Shown here piece after piece: positions 31,574 through 39,254 of a stretch of DNA of 39,917 bases. Numbering within the stretch: the stretch's first letter is position 1; every line of letters begins with the position of its first letter. Position numbers and translations under genes: made by a program. The notes under the pieces were generated by a model. That model worked only from the letters and a program-made list of their open reading frames with translations, made no database searches and was not told the DNA's origin. Origin of the DNA: a virus; the IMG/VR virus record IMGVR_UViG_3300020201_000050, positions 1-39,917 of that record; one strand, written 5' to 3'.

Positions 31574-32773
31574 ATGATCGACATGACCACACCGCCACCA
31601 GTCGTTATTGATGATTTACCTGAGTTCGATGATTTCTTACCACCCGCGCCGATAGCTGCTAGCATCGACTTTCCGCCAGTCGCCGCACCAGCACCACCAG
31701 CCATCACGCACTACGGGGGCAATGACCTCTACGCCGAATATGATGGCATCATGGGGCGGTGGGAAGTCACGGGCGCGACTTTTGATTATCGCAATTCACT
31801 GAAATCTTGGGGCTTCAGATGGCAATCATTCCCTAACAAGTTATGGGTTTTTTCCGGTCAAGACCTACCCGAAAAATTCCTTAGGCTTCTCAAGCCTATA
31901 CAGCCCATAACGATCATCGCACCCGCGCCCCAGCCCGTAGCGCCAACTGTCAATGAACCCGACGAAGAAGAAGCGCCAGCACCGACCATTAACTTGACGG
32001 TGGCTAATTTACCCGCATGGTTTACACCGCCGTCATGGTGGGCAACGATCAACATCTTCATCCAGTATCGCCCAGGCATCGCCATTGTGGGACCAGCGGG
32101 GAATGGCAAAACCACAACCGCGGAGATGGCGCTCAAGGCGCAAGGGATCGAGTATCTGATGCTGTCCTGTACAGATCGCACCGAAGTGCTTGATCTGGTG
32201 GGCGGCATGATGCTGACAGCAAGCGGTGAGAAATGGCACGACGGGATTGTCACCCGCGCATTTAAGGAAGGCAAAGCGCTTATCCTTGATGAGGCTGATG
32301 CACTCGACCCCCGCGTTATGATGAGCCTACAAAACGCTTTGCAGGATGCCGGACCAGACAACAGCCAGCGATTTATATCAACGCCGGAAGGTCGAATCCT
32401 TCCAACGGATAAATGCCCAATCATCCTCACGATGAACACATTCGGCTCTGGTGCAGACCGTCAGTATGTCGGACGTAACCAGCTTGACAGCGCATCACTT
32501 GACCGCCTGAGTTTCATCAGCACGACCTACGAAAACGAGGATCACATTTTGATGGCGCGTGGGTACAAGTCGAAGTTGTCAAAACAGATTGTGAAGTGGG
32601 CAGAAACCACACGCAACCGCATCGAAGCCAACGGCTTACGCATTATCGTGTCGCCGCGCACTATGCTCCGCATCGCACAGGCGATAACGGTCTTTGGGTG
32701 GGCGTTTGATCTGGCTATCGAGATCGAATTTCTAAGTCGCGTCGCGGTCAAAGACCGTGCGTACATCGCTTAA
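31574..32773 (+). CDS. CobS/MoxR-type AAA+ ATPase with N-terminal accessory domain, 399 aa
   Basis: Start ATG nine bases after GGAG. Residues about 1-45 are a Pro/Ala/Asp-rich disordered arm. Residues 46-108 form a small domain (YAEYDGIMGRWEVTGATFDY, then WGFRWQSFPNKLWVFSG) like DUF5710-type modules. A second linker follows. The AAA+ core has Walker A GPAGNGKT (173-180), Walker B ALILDEAD (235-242) and sensor-1 LTMN. The layout is that of phage CobS-like ATPases, which work with a CobT/vWA-type partner, here the next gene. Probably remodels a protein or nucleoprotein substrate in phage replication; substrate unknown. Confidence 0.8.
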   Translation: MIDMTTPPPVVIDDLPEFDDFLPPAPIAASIDFPPVAAPAPPAITHYGGNDLYAEYDGIMGRWEVTGATFDYRNSLKSWGFRWQSFPNKLWVFSGQDLPEKFLRLLKPIQPITIIAPAPQPVAPTVNEPDEEEAPAPTINLTVANLPAWFTPPSWWATINIFIQYRPGIAIVGPAGNGKTTTAEMALKAQGIEYLMLSCTDRTEVLDLVGGMMLTASGEKWHDGIVTRAFKEGKALILDEADALDPRVMMSLQNALQDAGPDNSQRFISTPEGRILPTDKCPIILTMNTFGSGADRQYVGRNQLDSASLDRLSFISTTYENEDHILMARGYKSKLSKQIVKWAETTRNRIEANGLRIIVSPRTMLRIAQAITVFGWAFDLAIEIEFLSRVAVKDRAYIA

Positions 32774-32784
32774 GGATGATGACG

Positions 32785-33660
32785 ATGAAACCGATCTTCC
32801 GCTGGACAGACTACAAAACGGAGACTGGTCAACAGGCGACCAGTGTAGAACTGCACATCAATGACATGCCTTGCACGCGGCATAATTTCCCCGAAGCCCT
32901 GCGCGAAGAAGCGCGTCGGGCTTCGCGCCCACTCGAAGAAGCCTTACGCGAAATCGCAGAACGCCAATCGGTAGAGCGACATCTCGTAACTGGCGCACGG
33001 CTTGACCCACGTAAGCGTCACGCGGTTGGCACTGCGATGCAGCGCGGCACACTTGACCCCTACGAGCTGCGCCCTTACGTGCGGCGTAGCCTCACGCTCG
33101 ACTTGCCGCGAATACTTGCCGTGGCAAGTGTCGGTGTACGCGAGGTCAATGAAGACTCTGGCTTTATCGGACGCATGGTCAAACTGACGTTGGCTGTTGC
33201 GTGGGCATGTGAGGCCACCGGCGCAGAAGTGCGCTGCATCATGATGGAAGGCCATGGTCCTGAATACTTATCCCCGAATCAACCGTATCGCCGGGCGCAG
33301 TTGGCTTATACGCTGATCGAACCCGATGTCACCACGCCACTCCAAGCCTACAGCGTGGCATTAAATCGGCAAGAGTTTTACGGAGAGGGTTATGTGGGAG
33401 CGTTCAGGAAAGACCGCGAGTCGCTGCGGCGCGCCGGGAAGCTGCGCGGTAACGAGAACTGTGAACCGTTAGTGACGTTCCCCGGTGAAAACGGAGGCTA
33501 TGGCGTTCATTGGGCGCGCACCCTCTACAACCCCGATATCGTGATCGGCATCGGCAAACTCATGGACATCAACGATGCGGACATCAAGCTACAAGGCAAG
33601 TGGGATGTCAAAGCAGCCGTTGAGGATATCGCCCGTCAAGCGCTGAGGATTGCGAAATGA
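32785..33660 (+). CDS. CobT-like (degenerate vWA) partner protein, 291 aa
   Basis: I chose ATG 32785, eight bases after AAGGA; ATGs at 32776 and 32779 lie too close to it. The N-half is helical and basic (ALREEARRASRPLEEALREI). From about residue 104 there is a Rossmann/vWA-like alternation (ILAVASVGVREVNED, LTLAVAWACEATGAEVRC, PDIVIGIGKLMDIND), but no DxSxS metal site is seen, so the vWA would be degenerate. Phage CobS ATPases are typically followed by such a CobT-like gene. Four-base overlap with the next gene. Confidence 0.6.
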   Translation: MKPIFRWTDYKTETGQQATSVELHINDMPCTRHNFPEALREEARRASRPLEEALREIAERQSVERHLVTGARLDPRKRHAVGTAMQRGTLDPYELRPYVRRSLTLDLPRILAVASVGVREVNEDSGFIGRMVKLTLAVAWACEATGAEVRCIMMEGHGPEYLSPNQPYRRAQLAYTLIEPDVTTPLQAYSVALNRQEFYGEGYVGAFRKDRESLRRAGKLRGNENCEPLVTFPGENGGYGVHWARTLYNPDIVIGIGKLMDINDADIKLQGKWDVKAAVEDIARQALRIAK

Positions 33661-34118
33661 CGCGCATCCTCATTGTCGGGTCGGAGAGTCCGACACAAGA
33701 CCAGATCGGCCACCTCACAGGACAGATCGTTCACCTGTGGTACTTCCACAGGTTGCACTCGTGGGGTGGGTTAGAAATTCTTTTAGGCGATGGGTATGGG
33801 GCGGATGTATACCTAGCGCAAAGCTGCATCGCGCACAGCCTCATACACGTCGTCTATGGCGTGACCGTCGCACCATTCAATAATATTAGCCGAAAACATT
33901 ACAAGCAACTCGACATCGATGGGCGCGGCATCATCGAGCGGCGGCGGCTGCGCGATCAATATATGTTGGAAGCCTGCGATAAAGTGATCACCATCGGGAA
34001 TACGGAACGGTGCAGAGCGATGAACGCTTACGCGGAGACACACGGCAAAGTCCCGGTGCGGTATGACGCAAGTTATTTTCCGCCAGAGTGGGAGTCAAAA
34101 TTGTGTAGGCTGCGTTGA
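33657..34118 (+). CDS. SLOG-like nucleotide-binding protein, 153 aa
   Basis: Overlaps the upstream gene (ATGA). MTRILIVGSES, then LEILLGDGYGADVYLAQSCI and later RDQYMLEACDKVITIGNTER follow the SLOG/DUF2493 pattern (G-D-x-x-G-A-D ... R-(N/D)-x-x-M ... a-D), a Rossmann-type family proposed to bind nucleotide-derived ligands. Third gene of the ATPase operon, followed by an intrinsic terminator. Assignment by motif resemblance only; a glycosyltransferase-like Rossmann protein is an alternative. Confidence 0.5.
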   Translation: MTRILIVGSESPTQDQIGHLTGQIVHLWYFHRLHSWGGLEILLGDGYGADVYLAQSCIAHSLIHVVYGVTVAPFNNISRKHYKQLDIDGRGIIERRRLRDQYMLEACDKVITIGNTERCRAMNAYAETHGKVPVRYDASYFPPEWESKLCRLR

Positions 34119-34136
34119 TAAGCAGCTTGAAGTGGA

Positions 34137-34168
34137 AACGCCGAGTCAATCAACCCGGCGTTTTTTAT
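34137..34168 (+). terminator. Intrinsic terminator after the ATPase operon
   Basis: AACGCCG (34137-34143) pairs with CGGCGTT (34156-34162), followed by TTTTTTATTT. It ends the plus-strand operon and overlaps the end of the convergent HerA-like gene. A nearly identical terminator sequence occurs at 37245-37272. Confidence 0.8.
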
Positions 34169-35607
34169 TTCAGCGTGGCGACGATCTGCGAAAGCATCTT
34201 CGTGCCGATCAGGTCAGGGAACATCTCGATCAAGTGGGTATGGGCAGTACTCATAAACTGACGGTTATCGTCGAAGGCAACGAGTCCAGTTTTAAGTAGT
34301 TTCTTGGGTGGCTTTTTAGAGTACGATTCCAGTGAATACCCCAACCGTCGCGCAACTTCTGAACCGTAAAACCTAACGCCCGGGCTGTCCATCAGGAAAA
34401 CTAACATCGCTTTTTCGTGCGCTGCTAGTTCGATTATCCCCTCAAGTAGTTTATTGAATTTCCGCGTTTGCCCATCAACGAGTCGCTTACTTGCAAAGCC
34501 TGCACCAATTTCGATACTATCCGTTTCAATCTTGGTTGTGACTATGCTTCGCGTGGTCGTCTTCTTGTAAGCGATTGCTTGAGTCGTTGAGCCACTCACA
34601 GCCTGCGGCACCATCTGGAACGCAACGATCTGGTCTTGGAGCTCCTTGATCTGTGCATCTTTCTCGCGCAGCAGCTTGGCGGTGTCGGTGGCGATGTGCA
34701 TCTTACGCGCAGGCCACCGATGCGCGGGTTTGACTGTCTTTACAGATGATGCGATTGCATAACCTGTATCGACCTTGAGCAGATCGCGCAGCTTGTCCAG
34801 TGCTGAGTTATCCGTTGGGCGTAATGGCGGCTGCTCGGTGCGCTGCAAACCTGTACTCGGGTGGAAGGTCTTACGCAACCGGATATGGGCGGTGATATGC
34901 TGGTTCTCCATGATAACAACCGCTTCACCCGGTACGAGCTTGGCGATCAAGGTTTTAACTTGGCCTGCTGGCAGTGGAATAAATTCGCGGTAAATTGCCA
35001 TGTCGCGGGGGTGTGTCACCTGATGTAGAAACAAGATCGAGGCTTGTGTCAGTACATCCTTGGTGACCAGATGCGAGCGCTGCGAGACGATCACCATACC
35101 AAAACCGCGCTTCCGCCCACGCAGCGCATAGTCTACGAGAATGTCTTTGAGGTCTGCATTGTGTCGCCCGGACTGCGGCATAAACTCGTGGGCTTCCTCA
35201 ACTAACAGCATATAGGGCGCGGCGTTGTCCTGTTCTTCCGAACATGCCCACAACGCGGAAAGGTATTCGATGAGGAACTCCTCACGCTCGGACTTGCGAT
35301 AGTCTGAGACATCGACCACGAGCGACACACGTTCTGTATAAGAGAATCGCGCCAGCGCTGCGGCCTGCACCGGAGTCACTTCCAGATCGACATGACGCGA
35401 TTTCCCAACCACGATAAAGCCAAGTTCTTTCAATCCCCACATCTCGCCTTCACGGTCAATGACCGTGAACGGAACGTGGGGCGCAAGCTCCTCGACGATG
35501 ACGGCGGCAGTGTTGGACTTGCCACTGCCTGAGATGCCCAGCACGGCGATGCGCTTCCCAATCAGACTCTTGGGTTCGCCTTTGATGTTTTCTGCTATGG
35601 TGAGCAT
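34165..35607 (-). CDS. HerA/FtsK-type ATPase with C-terminal winged helix, 480 aa
   Basis: Start ATG 35607 after GGAG. Walker A GISGSGKS (24-31), Walker B YMLLVEEAH (132-140), arginine-rich RGRKRG (163-168) and VSQRS (174-178) are the usual HerA (DUF87) elements. Residues about 260-320 form a linker with a short coiled coil (LLREKDAQIKELQDQIV). Residues about 385-480 resemble a winged helix (AHEKAMLVFLMDSPGVRF, YGSEVARRLGY). HerA proteins are hexameric DNA translocases, usually paired with NurA; no nuclease gene is adjacent. Next to ParA and a DNA-binding protein it may pump plasmid or phage DNA. Confidence 0.8.
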   Translation of the reverse strand: MLTIAENIKGEPKSLIGKRIAVLGISGSGKSNTAAVIVEELAPHVPFTVIDREGEMWGLKELGFIVVGKSRHVDLEVTPVQAAALARFSYTERVSLVVDVSDYRKSEREEFLIEYLSALWACSEEQDNAAPYMLLVEEAHEFMPQSGRHNADLKDILVDYALRGRKRGFGMVIVSQRSHLVTKDVLTQASILFLHQVTHPRDMAIYREFIPLPAGQVKTLIAKLVPGEAVVIMENQHITAHIRLRKTFHPSTGLQRTEQPPLRPTDNSALDKLRDLLKVDTGYAIASSVKTVKPAHRWPARKMHIATDTAKLLREKDAQIKELQDQIVAFQMVPQAVSGSTTQAIAYKKTTTRSIVTTKIETDSIEIGAGFASKRLVDGQTRKFNKLLEGIIELAAHEKAMLVFLMDSPGVRFYGSEVARRLGYSLESYSKKPPKKLLKTGLVAFDDNRQFMSTAHTHLIEMFPDLIGTKMLSQIVATLK

Positions 35608-35617
35608 GGGTCTACTC

Positions 35618-36364
35618 CTATCTATCTTCTAAAATCCGCTCGACTTGGGCGAGCCAGTCTTTCAAGAATTGAATGTCTTCGCGTTTGATCTCCCCTACCC
35701 CACTGCTGACACTGCGGTACAAGCGTGTAAAAACGCGCTTATTCTTGCGATTTGCCAGCGGATTAGCCGATAGGGTAGGGGAGTTGTGGCTGTTTGATTT
35801 GTCAATGTAATCTTGCAAACCGCGAACTGAGAGTTTGTTATCAAGCGCATATTGCAATATCTGGTCTTGATCTGATGGGGCATAGGGAGCCACAAGACTA
35901 TGATGTGAAATGGTGAGCTTTTCCCGACGTCGGGAAAACTCCACATTTGAGCAAGCATACGCCCAATTGTAAAGCGTCTTTACACTCCTCCCCAAAATCG
36001 CCGCTGCGTCCTCATACGATTTACCGTATCGAAGTTGCCCGTAGGCTAACCAATCGCCAACCGCCCACTGATAGGACTTGCCAACACGACGAAGATAAAG
36101 CCCGAATGTCGTCCAGTCTTTTTCGCTTAACTTTTCGATATCGGGTATGCCCGTTTCGGTGATCGTCACATTCGCAATAACGGGCGTTCCGTCATCGGCT
36201 AGTGTGATACCAGAAGCGCGGCGGGGGGGTGGGGGTGTTTTGTCATACGACCCAAATATGGCGGCATCTACATCGCCATCTTCCGTAGCAAACTGCTCGT
36301 CTGGTCGTTCGCGCTCGTCGTCAAGCACTTGCTTGGCGCGATCCTTCAAACGACTAGGAGGCAT
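35618..36364 (-). CDS. LmbU-like HTH protein, probable ParB-type partner of ParA, 248 aa
   Basis: I use ATG 36364, with GGAGG seven bases upstream and an eleven-base overlap with parA; a longer frame would lie inside parA. The N-terminal 70 residues are acidic with Pro-rich stretch. Residues about 78-185 (WAVGDWLAYGQLRYGKSYED, then RSVKTLYNWAYACS, REKLTISHHSLVAPYAP, KLSVRGLQDYI) match the LmbU-type DNA-binding region known from actinobacterial regulators. The C-terminus is basic then helical. Coupled to ParA, it most likely plays the centromere-binding role; a pure regulator is the alternative. Confidence 0.65.
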   Translation of the reverse strand: MPPSRLKDRAKQVLDDERERPDEQFATEDGDVDAAIFGSYDKTPPPPRRASGITLADDGTPVIANVTITETGIPDIEKLSEKDWTTFGLYLRRVGKSYQWAVGDWLAYGQLRYGKSYEDAAAILGRSVKTLYNWAYACSNVEFSRRREKLTISHHSLVAPYAPSDQDQILQYALDNKLSVRGLQDYIDKSNSHNSPTLSANPLANRKNKRVFTRLYRSVSSGVGEIKREDIQFLKDWLAQVERILEDR

Positions 36365-37181
36365 GAGCAACCTCCGCCAAACCCTTGACAACTCGATCAA
36401 CAAGCGCCCAAGTTTCGGTGACCACTTCATGCTGTGGTGCAAAACGGAACACGGTTTCGCCTGCCCAAGAGGCTTTCTCCCAAATCGTGCGAAGCGGTAT
36501 ACAAGGCCAAACAGCGCGTTTGTACTTGCCAGTGAGTTGCGCCAGCCCTACATCATGCGCTTCAACCTTACGGTACATCGTGGGGATAATCCCAAGCGTC
36601 TTGATCGTACCAAGTTCATTACCCGTCCGCTGACGCTGCGCTCCATCTTTATGGATGATACTTTCTGCTAGGCCATCTAGGCTAAAGTAATTACAGTGAG
36701 TCGGGAAGACCATCCCATCAGCCGCCATATAGATTGACGTGTGGATGATCGACGGCGTGGGGGCTGTGTCGTAAATAACATAATCCGCCCATCCTTCCAG
36801 TCCTCCACCGATTTCTTCATCGGTGTCCACATCCAGACCCAAGACGCGCTTGCGAAGTATAAACGGGTCTGGGCGCATGACCGGAATACCGCGAGTCTCC
36901 AAGTTGCCCGGAAGCACCCACAGTTCACCTTGAACGTCATACCCGATAATGTCAGGGTCAACCGGACGAAGTACATCCCGAAACTCGGCATCACGAATAA
37001 TGAGGTTGTACAATCCACCTTCTTTTTTGTGGCCTAGCGCCAGCGTAGCATTGGCTTGAGGGTCAGAGTCCACAAGAACAACCCGATACCCCCTGATTGC
37101 CAGCCCTGCGGCGACGGACACCGAGATTGTTGTTTTGCCCGTCCCGCCTTTTTCATTGAAAACCCCAAGTGATTTAACCAT
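36354..37181 (-). CDS. parA: ParA-type partition ATPase, 275 aa
   Basis: I chose ATG 37181, eight bases after GGAGA; earlier codons have no site. Deviant Walker A NEKGGTGKTT (9-18), VLVDSDPQANAT near 34-45 (A' region) and VIYDTAPTPS around 140-150 (Walker B) are typical of ParA/Soj ATPases. It would segregate the molecule together with a DNA-binding partner, probably the overlapping LmbU-like gene. ParA genes in phages mark plasmid prophages, which fits the absence of an integrase in the window. Confidence 0.85.
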   Translation of the reverse strand: MVKSLGVFNEKGGTGKTTISVSVAAGLAIRGYRVVLVDSDPQANATLALGHKKEGGLYNLIIRDAEFRDVLRPVDPDIIGYDVQGELWVLPGNLETRGIPVMRPDPFILRKRVLGLDVDTDEEIGGGLEGWADYVIYDTAPTPSIIHTSIYMAADGMVFPTHCNYFSLDGLAESIIHKDGAQRQRTGNELGTIKTLGIIPTMYRKVEAHDVGLAQLTGKYKRAVWPCIPLRTIWEKASWAGETVFRFAPQHEVVTETWALVDRVVKGLAEVAHAS

Positions 37182-37208
37182 CTTCTTTTCTCCGTTTAAG
37201 TTATAGGT

Positions 37209-37272
37209 TATACTGTCTTCGCTGACGCGGTTCTCCCCGCCAGCCGCCCGCGTCAACCGGGCGTTTTTTATT
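37209..37272 (+). ncRNA. Candidate short plus-strand RNA or attenuator upstream of parA
   Basis: On the plus strand TATACT (37209-37214) could be a -10 box. GACGCGG/CCGCGTC (37224-37230 with 37248-37254) and CGCCCG/CGGGCG (37245-37250 with 37258-37263) overlap and cannot form together; the second is followed by TTTTTTATTT, an intrinsic terminator. No plus-strand gene lies here, so a roughly 50-nt RNA antisense to the parA leader is possible. The -35 is poor. Confidence 0.4.
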
Positions 37273-37300
37273 TACACAGACAAATGCCTGTGGATATAAA

Positions 37301-37657
37301 CTATTTAATCGTTGGCGCGGTAAGGTCTCTCGCCCACACAAGCCACAAGTCATCACATTCCTTGACCCATTCAGATACACCAGCCTCAGCACGTTCTGCG
37401 ACAATCCATATCAACAGCCCACACGGGTAACGCACATCGCTATCCGGGTCGGTGGACGGTTCGCTCATCCGGCGGTCATACAGATCAAGCGCGGATTCGA
37501 CGGTTGCGATGTCCAGTACCGAATGAATCACAATCTCGATCTCGCATTCGCACAATGCGTCCCATGCGGCGATGTTCCCATCGTCGTTGATTTCAACGCC
37601 ATACAAACGGAACTCGAGCCACTGCTCGATATAAGCTAACATATTATCGCGGGTCAT
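37301..37657 (-). CDS. Hypothetical acidic protein, 118 aa
   Basis: Start ATG 37657 lies three bases outside the end of the iscB element. AAGGA, five bases upstream, is inside the element, so the insertion now supplies the ribosome binding site. The protein is acidic with several tryptophans and cysteines (AAWDALCECEIEIVIHSV, CGLLIWIVAERAEA). No family recognised. Without the element its start would overlap the stop of the 39223-39888 gene (reconstructed TGATG), so the two were once one operon. Confidence 0.6.
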   Translation of the reverse strand: MTRDNMLAYIEQWLEFRLYGVEINDDGNIAAWDALCECEIEIVIHSVLDIATVESALDLYDRRMSEPSTDPDSDVRYPCGLLIWIVAERAEAGVSEWVKECDDLWLVWARDLTAPTIK

Positions 37658-37660
37658 CAA

Positions 37661-39238
37661 ATTCCTTGCGCGGATACCCCTGCCTTTAGGCATGGGGAGG
37701 AAGCGCAAGTTCTCCTTTCATATAGGTGTAGCCGTCCGATTGGTGAAGCGGGGTGCAGTATTTGTAGCCAATACCCTGCACCGTGCCTGTGCGGGTGGTG
37801 ATATTAAAGCTGCCTGAGCTTCGTACCGCCACTCGCCCGATATACGCGCCAGCTTTCGTACCAGTGGTGACGACGGCCTTTACCATGTCGCCCGTCTGGA
37901 AACCTTTCACCACGCGACTTTGTTTCGCGCCTGTACGTGGAAACCCGTACTTATCCGGGCGGCACATCTGGCGCGATTGCCTGCCTGTGGCCTTGATGAG
38001 CAGTGGCGTGTGATTAGCCGAAACAAAGACACGCGCCCCGCTTTCGCCTACACAAGTCGCATCGAGCCAATGCGCTTTAGGATAGGATTGCTTAATGCGA
38101 TTGAACTTCGTGCGCCCACCCGTGCCGACTTCCAGCGGGATACCCGCCTGAGCAAACACGCCGTGCAACTTCCGACGTGAGGCATTGACCGCCGCCGCGT
38201 CTTTCAGAGGCTTTTTGGCTTTGCGCTGAATGTCGGGAAACCCAAACTCAGCCGCCGTTTGATTGCCTTTTTTGTCGTTACAGTCGTGACAAGCGATAGT
38301 GAGGTTGCTCACACGGTTTGACCCGCCCCGCGATTTTGGGTTGATATGCTCCACTTCAAACCGCACGTTTTCTACCCCACAGTAAGCGCATTTGCGCTTC
38401 CATTTTTCCAGCAAGTATTCGCGGACTTCATAGCCCATCAACTCGCCTTGCTGGTATTCTACGCCGCTGATTTCAGGGTTTTGCATGGCCTGCATATCGA
38501 ATTTGACCAGTTCCAGACTGACGGATGCCAGCGGCGAAAAGCGACCTAACTTGTTTGCCCATGTCACGATGTTATCTACGCGGCTCATGAGCGACGGCGG
38601 CAGCCAACCCTCAGCACGGCGGCGGTTATCAAACCGTGCCGGACGATAGCGGGTGTGACGCGCTCGGCGACCCCGCCGCAATGAGCGCCGTGATTCCAGC
38701 GCGGCTTTGATCTGCTGCCCACGATGGGCTAACTCTGCTGCCCAGATCAAGCGTTTACCCCGTTTGAAGTCTGCGACTAACGCTATGCCTGTCGTTTTGC
38801 TGCCGGGATCAACTTTGAAGGCAATAGGCTGCACATCGCCGCCGTCCCGTTCTTTCAGGATGATCGTAAAAGGATATTGGCGATACACTGCCGCTTTCCC
38901 TTTGTCCAGTAGCTCCCGCGCCCGTGCCGGATGGCAAGGCATAAGGGGCTGTTTGTTGCGGTCTAGTACAAATACACGTTGCATGAAAGTTACCTTTCGT
39001 TTCTCGGATTGCTCCGGGTAATGTCTTCCTCGACAATGTTATGCGGTGGTTTTATGTACACGACACTGGTTTAGACCCTCAGCCTGTTTAATCGTGTACC
39101 GCAGCGTTCAGGGCTGGAACGTCACCCTGAAGTGCCTATCTATATTCACCACTAACGGAGTTCCCCTAAAGGAACTGAGTCTGGTCAGCATGGCTTGTAT
39201 TGCTACAAGCCCCTAGCTTTAGCTATGGGGTCGCTGAC
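37661..39238 (-). mobile_element. IscB-encoding IS200/IS605-type element
   Basis: About 1578 bp with subterminal hairpins at 37677-37696 (CCCCTGCCTTTAGGCATGGGG-like) and 39210-39230. Flank GTCATCAA before the left end equals the flank of the 5001-5365 element. It carries iscB and its omega RNA but no TnpA transposase, so it moved or moves by transposase in trans. Joining the flanks restores a TGATG overlap of two phage genes (see findings), which fixes the ends to within a few bases. Confidence 0.85.
37686..38984 (-). CDS. iscB: IscB RNA-guided nuclease, 432 aa
   Basis: IscB is the transposon-encoded ancestor of Cas9; it cuts DNA matching the omega RNA guide next to a TAM. Seen here: the PLMP motif at the N-terminus (KQPLMPCHPARARELL, residues 11-26), RuvC-I VDPGSKTTG (D59), an arginine-rich bridge helix (99-123), RuvC-II SLELVKFD (E158), HNH with EVEHINPKSRGG (H213) and zinc cysteines C199, C202, C232, C235, and RuvC-III HWLDATC (H305, D308). 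All catalytic residues are present, so it should be active. The stop codon lies inside the right-end hairpin of the element. AAAGGTAAC precedes the start. Confidence 0.93.
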   Translation of the reverse strand: MQRVFVLDRNKQPLMPCHPARARELLDKGKAAVYRQYPFTIILKERDGGDVQPIAFKVDPGSKTTGIALVADFKRGKRLIWAAELAHRGQQIKAALESRRSLRRGRRARHTRYRPARFDNRRRAEGWLPPSLMSRVDNIVTWANKLGRFSPLASVSLELVKFDMQAMQNPEISGVEYQQGELMGYEVREYLLEKWKRKCAYCGVENVRFEVEHINPKSRGGSNRVSNLTIACHDCNDKKGNQTAAEFGFPDIQRKAKKPLKDAAAVNASRRKLHGVFAQAGIPLEVGTGGRTKFNRIKQSYPKAHWLDATCVGESGARVFVSANHTPLLIKATGRQSRQMCRPDKYGFPRTGAKQSRVVKGFQTGDMVKAVVTTGTKAGAYIGRVAVRSSGSFNITTRTGTVQGIGYKYCTPLHQSDGYTYMKGELALPPHA

Positions 39239-39254
39239 TTGAGCAACCTCACCC
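39000..39254 (-). ncRNA. Omega RNA of the intact iscB
   Basis: Lies directly upstream of iscB on the same strand, as in known IscB loci. The scaffold (39238 towards 39023) has an outer stem GTCAGC/GCTGAC (39238-39233 with 39189-39184) enclosing two hairpins, then AGTTCC/GGAACT, TTCAGGG/CCCTGAA and GTACACGA/TCGTGTAC stems. The guide would come from the flank and end GGGTGAGGTTGCTCAA, which is part of the interrupted gene 39223-39888. 210 of 216 bases match the orphan copy at 5150-5365. Confidence 0.8.

Noticed and set aside
36362-36374. Eleven-base match between the iscB guide (GAGGTTGCTCA) and the ribosome binding region of the LmbU-like gene
   Set aside because: Short, the base next to the TAM position differs, no TTGATGA follows, and it is part of a Shine-Dalgarno context; likely chance.
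37274-37291. Inverted repeat CACAG..CTGTG and TATCCACA-like sequence as a DnaA box or origin
   Set aside because: Imperfect (14 of 18 positions) and single; no cluster of boxes or iterons seen. Mentioned only as a possible binding site for the partition protein.
38809-39036. Alternative minus frame over the start of iscB
   Set aside because: It is a shadow of iscB and its leader with no motif or ribosome binding site.
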